The notes below the pieces were generated by a model, which was given only the letters and a program-made list of their open reading frames with translations, was not told where the DNA came from and ran no database searches. Positions 1-10,778 of a DNA stretch of 64,000 nt are shown here, one piece after another (the stretch's first letter is position 1; every line of letters begins with the position of its first letter). The position numbers were made by a program, and so were the translations under genes. Source of the stretch: Aralia elata (Eukaryota > Streptophyta > Magnoliopsida > Apiales > Araliaceae); assembly GCA_034770075.1 (NCBI GenBank), contig CM068385.1, forward strand, positions 52,708,746-52,772,745. The letters are read 5' to 3'.

Positions 1-466
1 TAATTAATATTATGATTCATTATTTAGAATCTAATTATATTAATTAAGATTCTAGTATTGTAATTAGGGTTTTAATCGATCAATTCGGACAACTATTACA
101 ATTTAGGGTTTTCAAATTAGGGTTTTATTTCCGTGTAACATTTTAAACCCTATTTAACTTATTTTAGAATTTTATCAGTTAATATAATATTATATTAATG
201 TCGAAGCACGACAAAGCACTTCGTCAATTCCAAGCACGACACAGCAACTTACAAAAATAATTTGCCGAAACGCTTCTCGGTGAATTTGCCGGAAGCACGA
301 CAAATCATTTTGTCCGATTAAGCACGACACAGCTGCTTGGCGAAAATTTTTTATTTGACCTAATTGTTTAATAAAATACACAATCACATAATACAAAGTT
401 ATATCATGAAATTTCATTTATTAAACACATAATTTACATATACAGATCTTATTAGGGTTCGGAATA
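1..466. other. Unassigned AT-rich sequence left of the Tat-type element
   Basis: No coding similarity is recognisable. The 9-mer AGCACGACA occurs four times (starts 205, 233, 294, 321), arranged as two pairs with 28- and 27-bp spacing. A 10-bp inverted repeat (366-375 and 417-426) brackets about 60 bp. TTTAGGGTTT-like strings near 70-130 are isolated and not telomeric. It could be the far side of a deletion breakpoint or another degraded element. Its edge with the gypsy pol at about 467 is placed by the end of the RNase H-like reading frame. Confidence 0.4.
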
Positions 467-2188
467 TTACAGTAAGATCCAGAATACATCTTCGCCCGAC
501 AAAGGAGTTTCTAAAGGCTCCATCCCCCCTGCTGGCATTTCTGACAACTGATCTGCAATTCCCTGCCCTTTCATGGCTTTCTGAGTTATGTATACGATGT
601 CGAACTGCTGTAAGATTAACTGCCACCTTGATAATCGACAGTTCAGCATGGGCCTTTCAAAAATATACTTCAGGGGATCCATTCTCGATATCAGGTACGT
701 AGTGTGCCCATGGACATAGTGTTGTAATCTCACTGCAGCCCATGCCAAAGCACAACAGGTCCTTTCGATGGGGGTGTAATTCTATTCACATCGGCTAAAT
801 CTTTTGCTGAGGTAATAGATGGCCTGCTCTTTGCCTGATTCATTCTTCTGTCCCAGCATACATCCCATCGCAATGGCATTGACCAATATATACATAAACA
901 GAGGGATCCCATCCTTCGGGGGTACCAGCACCGGTGCTTCTGTCAGCTACTTCTTAATGGTCTGAAAGGCTTTTTGGCATTGCTTATTCCACTCTTGGTA
1001 GACATCTTTCCTTAACAGTTTAAAAATCGGCTCGCATGTAGTTGTCAAGTGGGATATGAAGCGGCTGATGAAGTTTATTCTTCCCAGAAATCCTCTTATC
1101 TCATTTTCTGTGCGAGGTGCCGGCATATCCACAATGGCCTTAATCTTCGCCGGATCCAACTCAATGCCCCGATTACTAACCAGGAATCCCAAGAGCTTGC
1201 CCAACTGCACTCCGAAAGCACACTTTGCCGGATTGAGCTTCAAGTTATATTTTCTGAGCCGATCGAATAGCTTTTTGAGATGGGTTATATGATCAGATTC
1301 TACCCCTCGATTTCACGATAATGTCATCCACGTAGACCTCTATCTCCTTGTGCATCATGTCGTGGAACAGGGGCATCATGGCTCTCTGATAAGTAGCCCC
1401 CGCATTTGTGAGACCGAAGGCCAATCGTCTATAGTAGAAGGTGCCCCAAGGGGTGATGAAAGCGGTCTTTTCCCGGTCTTTCTCCGCCACCATTATCTGA
1501 TGATACCCGCAAAGCAATCAACAAAAGAGTACATCTCGTATTGGGCTGTCTTATCCACCAAGATGTGTATAAAAGGCACTGGGAAGTTGTCCTTGAGACT
1601 GGCCTTGTTCAGATCTCTATAGTCGACACATACCCTCACCTTCCCTCCAGGCTTAGCCACTGGGACTATATTGGATAGCCATTCCGGGTAAGTGGACACC
1701 ATAATGATTTCAGCCTTGAACTTTTTGACGATTTCTTCCTTCACCTTCAAGCTCCACTCCGGTTTTAGCTTTCTTAGTTTCTGCTTGACAGGCTTGAAAC
1801 CCTCCTTGATGGGCAACCAGTGTACCACAATGTCGATGGACAATCCGATCATGTCCTCATGAGACCAGGAAAAAACATCCTCATACTGGCTTAGCAACTC
1901 GGTTATTTCTGTTTTCTGGCTAGGGGTCAGATCTGTCCCTATCTTGAGCTCTTTGGGTTTGTCAGGGGTTCCGATATTTATGGTGATGGTTTGGTCTAAG
2001 TTGGGTTTGGATTTGTCTTCGACCCATCCTTTGATCTCATCAGGTGTGTCGTCATTATCTGTCTCATCCTGCTCAATGCCCATTAAATCGAAATCCAGCT
2101 CAATATCAAAATCATAGTCATCTTTCAAATTCAAAAAATCGTTTGTTAGGCAAGAAATACTCAAATTGGTACGCCTGACATGAAACAA
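467..2188 (-). pseudogene. Tat-type pol: reverse transcriptase and partial RNase H, frame-broken
   Basis: Encodes the polymerase that copies element RNA into DNA. Segments in order are 2188-1493 (acidic linker, then RT fingers with VRVCVDYRDLNKAS), 1517-1293 (RT palm with the catalytic YVDD in EVYVDDIIVKS), 1243-947 (RT connection, with LGFLVSNRGIELDPAKIKAI and RGFLGRINFISRF) and 748-467 (RNase H-like, ending just before unrelated sequence). The 2188 segment is in a different frame from 1517 and from gag and protease, so there are at least two frameshifts, plus a broken stretch at about 749-946. No integrase follows. Non-functional. Confidence 0.8.
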
Positions 2189-2342
2189 AAATATTTGTCA
2201 TATATATAAGTCATTCTCCCACAATGATCATCTTTAAAATAACATGACAAAATAACATAACTATGCAAATTCAAAATAAAGGACAAAAACTGGTATCTAT
2301 TCATCCCCCACCATCCGGGGTATACCACCTTGACGCCATATT

Positions 2343-2738
2343 TTACCTTCGTTTGGATATTACTGGCTCCATCGTCCAGTTGTCGGTGGTCAGATCGGCC
2401 GGAATGCGACAGATGAAGGGCGGCTTCGCATCGGAAACTTCCTCGATGACTACAGCCACATCACATTGGTCCTTCTTCATAATCTCTTCAGGAATAGTTA
2501 GCCCCGCCCAATTGATGACAGGCACACTTTGTTGGGCTCCTGACGGCGTGGCAACATCCTTCCCTTTTCCACTGCTTACTAACTGTCCAGGGATATAACA
2601 CTTGGTTTCAAACTGTTGCATGACCTCCTGCAGGAAACTCTCCTTTTTGGCCGACTCATCATTCGTGGGGGTCAATTTTTCACCTCCTGTCTCAGACATA
2701 GGCTTGCCAGTACCTTGCTCATTGTTGACTTTCGGCAT
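2343..2738 (-). pseudogene. Linker region between protease and RT of the Tat-type polyprotein
   Basis: An open stretch of about 131 codons in the same frame as gag and protease. It is rich in K, E, S and T, with no catalytic motif that I recognise. It contains VINWAGLTIPEEIMKK and ends about 150 bp before the RT segment, which lies in another frame. I read it as the poorly conserved spacer between protease and RT in Tat-type polyproteins, not as a separate gene. Confidence 0.5.
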
Positions 2739-2771
2739 CAGAATTTCGGCCAGTCGAGTTGGGGTCTCCCC

Positions 2772-3416
2772 TTAAGAGTGTTTCTGTTCTACGCCTCCAT
2801 AATACCCCAACCCTGCCTTGCCTATCTGATTGGGCAGTTGAATAGGCTCTGTAATTCCTTGACTGTTCTTTCCCAACCCTCGCCAAGGTCGAAACTTCAT
2901 CTTCATCATTTCTCTAGCAACAAAGGTAAGCTCAGGAGAGACCTTAGGTTTTACGGCTGGAGCCCCCAGACATCTGTAGTGGGGAGTACTGATTTCCAGC
3001 GCCTGAAAACTGGCAGGTACTACCGATTCGTCCAAATTAATCACCGGCAGGCCGTTCCTGGAAGGAGAAGGGCCATTACGCTCTGCAGAGACCGTCACCA
3101 GATTCCCGTCGATGATAAACTTAATTTGCTGGTGTAGCGCAGAGGGAACTGCCCCGACCATGTGTATCCATGGCCTTCCCAATAACATGTTATAACTTGC
3201 CGCGATATCCAGGACTTGGAATGAAATATCGAAAGTCCAAGGCCCTATCTCCACATGCAATTCTATCTCCCCCATCGTATCCTTCCGGGATCCGTCAAAG
3301 GCTCGTACCACCACATAACTGGCCCGCAGGCGCTTAGGATTGACGTTCATTTTTTTCAATGTACTGAATGGACAGATATTCAATGCTGATCCCCCATCAA
3401 TTAGCACCCCATTCAT
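2772..3416 (-). pseudogene. Tat-type aspartic protease domain with G-patch-like tail
   Basis: Retropepsin-type protease that would cleave the polyprotein. The active-site loop is LIDGGSALNICP near the start (residues about 5-16), where D and the following G-G-S replace the more common D-S/T-G. The second conserved strand is YNMLLGRPWIHMVGAVPS at about residues 75-92. A glycine-rich segment near the C-terminus (RGLGKNSQGI to AGLGYYGG) resembles the G-patch-like tail seen in some Tat/Ogre proteases. It is in frame with gag upstream but is bounded by stops at 3660 and 2772 (TAA). Confidence 0.75.
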
Positions 3417-3659
3417 AACATATCCTGATGAGATTATCGCAATATGCAGCGGTTTCCGATGCCCCCTTCCCTTTTTGGGGATATCATCATCTGTGAACGA
3501 TATTACATTATTTTCTAACAGATGGTCCTAGATGGCCGAATCCTTCTTTGCTAATGACCTTGGGAATGTGTGCCTCTTCCAGGACTTTGGCCAGAATTCT
3601 GCAGTGATCGTCGGATGATAATACCAAATCCATGATCGATGTCAGAGTCGATTCCTCGC

Positions 3660-5624
3660 TCAATACCTTGACCCCCTTGCTTCTGGATGATTCATCTTCC
3701 TTAAGAATTCCACAACTTTCTCCTCGGATATCTTTTCGTTCTTCTTCCCTTTGCTCTCAAGGGTTCGTCCTGGAAGATATAAAGGATTCCCCTTTGATGT
3801 TACAGAAGCATAACTGGCCGCCTCCTCTGATACTCCCCCGTAATTCCACGGTATTGTTTTCAGACTGCTAATGGGGATTTGTGGTCTCGCTGTAATGGTG
3901 AGAAGTTTCGGAGCCGTTAACCTGATAGGCCCCTCTGTGATACTCCTGCCCAGACCCGCCAACCTAATCGGTGTCCCTCGTATATTCTCCTGATCACTTG
4001 TCATGCCAATCATCTCATCGATTCTCTTTATATAATTCAGCCTTGGTGGTCCTCCGGCTTCGCTGACTTCCACCACATTGACCTCTTCCCCATCATGCTT
4101 AGGCAGGGGATTGACTTTAACATTTGGTGACTCTAGCTGTTCCACCATGATCTCCCCGCTATCGATCATGTTCTGAATCTTATGCTTCAGCGCCCAGCAT
4201 CCCTGAGTATCATGACCAGGGGAACCCGAATGGTACGCACACCTCTTACTCGGGTTAAATCTTCTCCCTTTCGGGTCAATTGGGGGTGCCAAATCGACTA
4301 TCTTTCTCTGCGCTATTAATACTGCTAAAATCTGTTCAAGAGGATCCCCAAGCGGGGTGAATACCCGATCTCTGGTGGTCTCAAATCTTCTTCGTCCGTC
4401 CATCCTTTGATTATCGAAATTAGGTTGTCGGGGTGGCACAATTCTCTGTATTTGCACTGGAGGGCTATTCTCCACCTTTCTAGATGATCCCTGCAGGATG
4501 AGGGAAACATCTTCCTCCTTTCTCTTTTGGGTCCTGCGGGAAGCACTGCCATAGTTTCCACTCTGGATTTGCTCCGCAACTGTTTCTAGAGCTGTGAAGT
4601 CTCGGATCTTGCCAGACTTTAACCCCATGTCAACCATTTCTCCATGCTTTATCATTTCGGCAAAAGGTCTTCCAATCCCTGCTATCACTCGCTCATAATA
4701 GGGCGCCTCCTGAATATCCACAAAGGTCATTACCATCTCCGCCTCGCTCATTGGGGGATTCACCTGTGCAGCCATACCCCTCCACCGCTGTGCATAGTCC
4801 CTAAAAGATTCTTTTGGTTGCTTCTTGACCTTTGTCATCTGATATCTGTCAGGGGTCATCTGTTCCTGGAAGCTGTATTGTGTCAAGAAAGTATGAGCCA
4901 ACTCCTCCCAGTTGTGGATCCGAGCATTATCAAGGCGGGCATACCAAGTTATTGCTTCTCCCGTTAGGCTCTTTTGGAATAACTGCATCCTCAGTCATTC
5001 GTCCTCTGCATAAGACCCAAGTTCCCCAATGTATATCTTCAGGTGTGTATAAGGGTCTCCCTTCCCATTATACTTCTCAAATTCGGGGATCTTGAACTTC
5101 TCCGGATACCTGGTTCCTGGAAAGACACACAGATCTGAATAATTTACCCTGCCCAGGGAACCTATGCCTTTCAGAGACTGGATAGTCTCCTCCATCTGCT
5201 TCATTTTCTTTCGAAGATCATCAGTGTCTCCCTCTTCTGGAATAGTGATTACTGTCTTGTTAGGTGTGGGAATGGCTTTGGGGATGACTGGCTCGCCCTT
5301 AGGCTGGGGTTGATCATCCTTGGGCGGATCCTTATTTGGCGGATCCTGTCTCAGTAGCAACTGCTCTTTCAACATCGTGGCCATTTCCAACATCTGTTTT
5401 TTAAAATCATCGAATTCCTGCCGAGATATGGAACTAGGATTAGGAGGTGGAAGATTAGCCATTTCAGATGTAGAATCCTGGGCCTTCTTAGATCGCAAAC
5501 GCGTTTGAGGAGAAATCCTACAGGAGAAAACGGTTTGAAGTTTAATCTTTGGGAAATGAAAGATGTGGATGCATGCTAAAGCTGTAACTTTTGTGTTTTT
5601 GGTTTTTTTAATCTTTCCCTGCAA
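3660..5624 (-). pseudogene. Tat-type gag (capsid polyprotein), internal stop
   Basis: Structural polyprotein that packages element RNA. A first part (5624-4995, about 209 codons) has a proline-rich and K/E-rich N-terminus, then begins the retrotransposon gag domain (KFKIPEFEKYNGKGDPYTHL). After an in-frame TGA at 4995-4997, the same frame continues as 4988-3660 (about 442 codons) with the rest of the gag fold (LTGEAITWYARL, SFRDYAQRWRGMAAQV). A single zinc-knuckle-like CAYHSGSPGHDTQGCWALK occurs mid-way. Another TGA at 3660 separates it from the protease. The broken spots are single stops in an otherwise open frame. Confidence 0.8.
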
Positions 5625-6240
5625 AACAAAATGTTAGCAGTCCCTTATTGCAATAATAAATGCTAGACACGAATTATTATGCTTTCCCAGCTATTCCTTG
5701 CAAAACATAGAGGTTAGTACTTTCTTTTGACAAAAAGAGGAGGTATATATAAAAATATTGAATGGGACTATGACATTTATATGCGTAAACATAAAAGGGC
5801 ATGAGGAGACTTTCCCTGCGTTGGGTTAATCTGAGGCTGACCTACCCTAAGGTTACTCTCGCGGCTTTTTGGCCTGAAGGTCCCCAAATCTTCGTAATCT
5901 ACTCATCTGAATCCTTTCGATTGGAGCGGATCTGGGTGGTGCGTTTCCTGAGCCATCTCCGGGGAGCAGCCCCTTCGAGTCCAGTAATAAGCAACCGACA
6001 GGTTTGCCTCAAGAGGAGGTACACTCTCAACATACATTCACATTTATCGCCCTCACCGTATGCAAATGATTACTTTAAAGTAAAGCAATTCCATTCAATC
6101 ATTCATTCATTTGGACAAAAACACACATTCACACAACAACAAGTAAAACAGGTCAAAATATCACACCTACATACACATTCATAAATTTTTTAAAGGATAG
6201 GACATCGTCAATATTTGAACGCGGCTTAAGCCCTCTAATG
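5625..6240 (-). other. Untranslated leader of the Tat-type element
   Basis: About 615 bp between the primer-binding site and the gag frame. No convincing gene on either strand; a 127-codon plus-strand frame (5801-6184) has no recognisable motif. Ogre elements proper carry an extra ORF upstream of gag. None is evident here, which favours a Tat/Retand-like member. Confidence 0.5.
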
Positions 6241-6258
6241 TCTCCAGCAGAGTCGCCA
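6241..6258 (-). promoter_or_regulatory. Primer-binding site of the Tat-type element
   Basis: On the minus strand the sequence TGGCGACTCTGCTGGAGA begins two bases after the CA that ends the 5' LTR. The TGGCGACTC form is the arginine-tRNA-type primer site reported for Ogre-like elements. It fixes the LTR boundary at 6261. Confidence 0.65.
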
Positions 6259-6628
6259 GCTGTCGACGCCGGGAAAATCGCTTCTATGCTAATTATTACC
6301 CTTTCCAATTTTAGCCTTTTTTTATTAGATAATTTTTGGAAAAGGTCGGCACAAATGTCGACGGGGTTTTGAAAGATCATTTTTTATGATGAGCCAATTG
6401 ACCAGAGTTGCCAGTTGGTATATTTGAAATGGATGTACCAACTCATCCGAGCTTCGTTTTCGTAAATCGCTGGCTCATGTGTGACTCCGAATTAATTGGC
6501 ATGCAAACCGAGATTCATAGAGTTTGGGGACTTGCTTAAGCGAGGGTAAGGTGTTAGGCACCCCCCGACTTCCGTGAAACACGGTTACCGCAATCTCGAT
6601 GCTTTTCCTATCCTTTAATTCTTAAAAT

Positions 6629-6658
6629 GTGTGTGTGCGCGCGTGTGCGCGCGTGTGA
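6629..6658. repeat. GT/GC dinucleotide microsatellite
   Basis: About 30 bp of alternating purine-pyrimidine sequence mixing GT and GC steps, inside the Tat-type LTR. Such tracts can adopt Z-form DNA. No function is inferred. Confidence 0.8.
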
Positions 6659-7901
6659 ATGCTGTGGTGAGTTTGCATGAAAAAAACCATTTGTTTTAAT
6701 TTGGGAATGTTTTAGAATGTCTTTCGGCCTATACGAGAATGCTTTATATATTTTTGTGAGAAAGGTTTGATTTTAATCGTCAAAAGCTATGAGATTTTCA
6801 TTAGGTGACGTTTTGGCAAAACAAGAGTTTTTAAACCTTCGTCAAAATAGGAATCGAGACCCATACGTTGCTTTCGTAAATAAAGTGACGGGCAACTTCT
6901 AGGATCTCTTTAACCCTATGCACAAAGATTTAATAAAACGTTATTTATTTTTATAAAACCATTTTTGTGAGGTTTGAAAACGATTTTTTCTTTAACCTTC
7001 TCGTTTAAATAGGAATCGACATTCATTAGCACTTCCAATTTTAAGCCTCGTGGTGTTAATAACCTAATTTGATTGATTTTATGGAAATCTTCATCGTTTA
7101 ACTTTGAAATAATTTTTTTGTGTCACAAATCAAATCAAGCGTTAAAATGCGTGGGGGCTATTCATGGGCATGTGAGCCATCAAAATAACCCCAAACGCCC
7201 ATAACCACATATTTTACTATTACGGGGCCTTAAACCCGATTTTCATCTTGATATCGTTTTAAGGCCCGGCAATTACATATTTACAATAAAAGGTACATCG
7301 ACCCTACTACATACACCCAAAAATGTCCATCATCAGATTTGGACCACGGGGTCGTGTTCCTAAGCTCACATCCAAAATTGCTACATACCCACAAAATGGA
7401 TACTACAAAAAATAAACAACACCGGGTTACCTAACACACCACAATATCCTAAAATAGCAATCTAAATACACTACGCATAATACATTACCATAACGATCAA
7501 AAAATCACCAAATGGATATCATCGTGCCATTAGGAAGAATTTCGTTCCGCTGGAACCCTCACTAATAGTCCTTAATCCATGGATCCTTAATAATATACAA
7601 GAGAAACTACATTTAATATAGCCCGAATGATAAAAAGTTTATCAAAATGATATAACAAATATGCTATAAAAAAGGCTTTTCACCTTGCAAATGACACCAC
7701 GATGCGTATAAACTCGTATATTCAAATAGAGTAGAAAGTGTATGTGATACAATCTAACAAAAAGGGGTATAAATCCTCCCTTTTTCTCTCTTTTCTCTCC
7801 TCTTCCGCTGCTACTGCTTCCCCTTTTTTTTCTTTCAAAAACTCCCTGTATCCCTCGGATGAAAAAATGAAGAACTGTATTGATAAAGGCTGCCAGAGGC
7901 A

Positions 7902-8044
7902 GCCGCAGATTGATCCGCGGCTTGGCCGCAGATTGATCTGCGGCTAGGCCTCGGTTCCCCCGCGCTGAGCCTCGGTTCCCCTGCGCCGCGCTCGAGTGCC
8001 GTGTCGTCAGTCGTCCCATCATTGGCCGCAGATTGATCTGCGGC
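7902..8044. repeat. Three copies of a 20-bp palindrome in the Tat-type LTR
   Basis: GCCGCAGATTGATCTGCGGC occurs perfectly at 7925-7944 and 8025-8044, and with one change at 7902-7921. Each is a 9-bp inverted repeat around a 2-bp centre. Between them lies GC-rich sequence with two CCTCGGTTCCCC strings. This is the Tat element's version of the hairpin arrays found in the other retrotransposons of the window. Confidence 0.85.
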
Positions 8045-8460
8045 TGGCTGGGCTGATTTTCTCGATTTTTGTACCGCACCTCAATTCTCGTGTCGTACTA
8101 TTGGTTTTCGTTGAAAGGCTTATATTTTGCAGTCCGGAAACTGCTGGGAAATGTGCCATATCATTCAGGAATGCTCGTTTCGAATGGCTGCGACATGACA
8201 CAGGATTTGTATTTGGAGCTTGGTTTCCAGGGGCGCTGCCCCCCGACCCCCACCAGCTCACTGGCGAGCAGGCAAGCGTAGTGGCCATTAGTCGATTCCT
8301 GATATCCGCTCGTTGTTGTGTCGGCTTTGATCGCAAGTCGTTGTGGTGGCTTTGAGTGTTCGTACTTATGTCCACCTTTCGTTCTCGTAGGCTGGGTTAA
8401 TTGACGATTTTTCCCTCCTGTCAGGGTTAATATACAAAGCGCAAAATTTGGGTGTCTACA

Positions 8461-8637
8461 ATCATCATCATGATTCTAAAAGTATTGCTTAAAACTATGG
8501 GTTTATCACATATAAAATAACAGCACCATGTAGATAATGTAAAATCCCTTTAATAATTTTATTAATAAATGAATAAGATTACAAAGTATATGATACATCA
8601 TATCAAAAATGATTAGCTTGTGTGCATACTACTTTTA
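8461..8637 (-). repeat. Copia E 3' LTR, fragment
   Basis: Minus-strand start of the same 1.8 kb copia LTR family found at 10779, 33262, 40711, 50013 and 57296. It reads TAAAAGTAGTATGCACACAA, where intact copies start TGAAAGTAG. Only 177 bp remain before the Tat-type LTR, which inserted here. The 5' LTR of the same element is at the right end of the window (63814-64000). Confidence 0.8.
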
Positions 8638-10778
8638 ATATCCCACTTAAACTAAAGTCAATCGTCATGGTATCTAATACCCTTCTTCTCTAAGTGACGA
8701 TCATCTTGCTATTGGATAAAGCTTCAGTAAATGGATATGCAATGTTGTTTTTTAGAGTCCACTATCTCTATAGTGATTTCTCCTCTTTCAATGATTTCTT
8801 TAATCAAATGAAAGTGCCGCAACACATGTTTGAATCCAAGGTGAGACTTAGGAACTATTCCTAGTTCTATAATGAACTTTTCATCTAAACAATAAACTTG
8901 CAGCTTCATTTACAGCTATATACTTTGTTTTTGTTACTAAACTAGCACTCTTTGATGTTTGGAACCTTTCCAATTAACTGCACCACCATTCAAGGTAACG
9001 ACTTACTCGAAAGTGGATTTGTTATCGTCTTAGTCAGTCTGAAAAAACTCGAGTCTGTTTAGCCATCTAGTTTTAATTCAGACCCACCATGTATTATATC
9101 ACATCCTTAGTGTCGGTTAAGTACTTTAAGATCTTTATCACTGTCTTACAGTGATCTTCTCCATAATATGACTGATCAACATCAGGTCTCGTACATTTCA
9201 TTGCATACATAATAGTAACTCATGCGATCTCTCTTTCATTGGGGACAATTTTAGAGAGCTACACTCCATGACTCATCATTATGAGACCTCTCTTGGAGTT
9301 TGCCATGCTAAACTCCTTTAGCATCGAATGAATATACGTTCCTTGGGTTAAGCCAAACATCCTTTTAAATCTATTTATATAGATTTATATCCCCAATTTA
9401 TAGGATATTTCTCCCAAGTCATTCATGGAGGAATGTTTAGACAATTTTATCTTTACTGATTGTAGCATTGGTGTGTCATTCCCTATCAGTAATATATCAA
9501 TATATATTACTAGGAATGTCACTGCACTCCCATTGACCTTATGTACACATTTGGTTCATCCGCGTTTTGATAAAATCAAACTCCTTTGATTGTCTCATCA
9601 AACCGGATGTTCCATCTTTGAGAATCTTGCTTCAATCCATAAATGGATTGTAGTAGCTCATACACAATTTGCTTCAACCTTTAAAACAAATTTCTTTGGT
9701 TGTATCATACATACATTCTCTTAAGTCTTCATCGAGGAAGGACGTCTCCATATCCATTTGCCAGATTTCGTAATAAGCTGCAATCACAAGCAAAATCCAA
9801 ATGGACTTGAGTATTGATATCGGTAATAAGGTTTTATCACAGTCAACTCCTTGACTTTATTTGAAATCTTTTAAACAGGTCTGGTCTTATAGGTCTCCAC
9901 CTTGCCATCTGCTCCAGTCTTTCCTTTAAAGACCCATATACACCCTTTAGGATTTATGCCTACCAGAGGGTTAACCAAAGTTAGCACTTGGTATTTCATT
10001 TATGGAGTCCATTTCGATTTTATGGTCATCTACCAATTCTCTGAGTGTCTACTACTCATAGCCTCATCGTATATAATTGGATCATCATCTTCTACGATGT
10101 GTACTTCATCATCATCCTCTATGATGATTCCATACCTTCTAGGTATCTTCGATACTCTTCCAGATTTATGATTCGATTGTGGTACAATAGGTATATCTAC
10201 AGGTTCCTCGGTTTGACTTATAGTGCTTTGTGGTTCTTGAACTCCTTCAAGATCTATTACCCTCCCATTAGATCCTTCAATGATAAACACCTTTATCCAA
10301 GAAGGCAGCATGTAGGATTATAGTAATAATACCTTAAACTTTCTTTAGGATATCCCACGAATCTGCACTTGTCAGATTTTGTCCCAAACTTATTCTTTTG
10401 AAACCTTTTCACATAAGCTGGACAACCCCTTATCTTAACATACTTAAGACTAGGAATCCTCCCTATCCATAACTATTATGGAGTCTTAGGGCTGGATTTT
10501 TGAGGTTACCTTATTTTGTAGATATGCAGCCGTTTCTAGGGCATAACCCTAAATGGATACAGGAATGTCAATAAAAATTATCATGGACTGTACCATGTCC
10601 AACAAGGTACAATTTCTCCTTGTAGATACACCAATCAATTATTGTATATTAGGAAGCGTCCATTATGAGAAAATACCATTTTGAGATGATCTCGAAACTC
10701 ATTGCACAGGTATTCCTTCCTCGATCTGATCGAAGAATCTTAATACTTTATCAATTTATTTCACTTCTGAATTCTTTG
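8638..10778 (-). pseudogene. Copia E pol, 3' part (integrase to RNase H), heavily degraded
   Basis: Minus-strand remains of Ty1/copia pol, read from 10778 leftward: integrase catalytic region, the integrase-RT linker (10311-10030, with GRVIDLEGVQEPQ and RYGIIIEDDDEVHIVEDDD), RT, and RNase H (8909-8724, with FKHVLRHFHLIKEIIERGE). Stops and indels are numerous. Compared with copia B it lacks about 65 bp of RNase H around 8845 and further pieces near 9170-9260. The same deletions occur in copia D. It ends exactly at the CTTTG duplication flanking copia A and continues at 60637, so one element was split by a 50 kb insertion. Confidence 0.8.
10774..10778. repeat. Target-site duplication CTTTG, left copy (copia A)
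   Basis: CTTTG directly precedes the LTR starting at 10779 and recurs directly after the LTR ending at 60631. The flanks on both sides join into one continuous copia E integrase sequence. Confidence 0.85.

Larger units (their letters stand above)
467..8460 (-). mobile_element. Ty3/gypsy retrotransposon, Tat/Ogre-type, truncated at its 3' side
   Basis: Reading leftward on the minus strand the order is 5' LTR (8460-6261), primer-binding site (about 6258-6241), untranslated leader, gag (5624-3660), protease (3416-2772), a linker, then RT and part of RNase H (2188-467). The LTR start TGTAGACACCCAAATTTTGC and the gag and protease style match Tat/Ogre elements. Integrase, polypurine tract and 3' LTR are not in the window, because sequence to the left of 467 is unrelated. 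The right edge at 8460 lies inside the 3' LTR of an older minus-strand copia element, so this insertion is younger than that copia. Assignment to Ty3/gypsy is secure; the exact lineage is a family-level judgement. Confidence 0.85.
6261..8460 (-). repeat. 5' LTR of the Tat-type element (2.2 kb)
   Basis: On the minus strand it starts TGTAGACACCC and ends GGCGTCGACA, so it has TG...CA ends and imperfect 8-bp terminal inverted repeats. It contains a CG/GT alternating tract (6629-6658) and three copies of a 20-bp palindrome (7902-8044). Several open frames inside it (for example 7642-8079) show no known domain and are probably chance. No second LTR is present in the window, so LTR divergence cannot be used to date it. 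Confidence 0.75.

Noticed and set aside
70..135. TTTAGGG-like strings as telomeric repeat
   Set aside because: Isolated, not in tandem; TTAGGGTTT is common in plant AT-rich DNA.
366..426. 61-bp segment with 10-bp terminal inverted repeats (GTTTAATAAA/TTTATTAAAC), a possible tiny MITE
   Set aside because: AT-only repeats of this length are expected by chance in such AT-rich DNA, and no flanking duplication is seen.
5801..6184. 127-codon plus-strand frame in the Tat leader
   Set aside because: No domain or motif; antisense to the element and outside any known Tat gene.
7642..8375. Overlapping open frames on both strands in the Tat LTR
   Set aside because: GC-rich palindromic DNA favours long open frames by chance; no protein family recognised.
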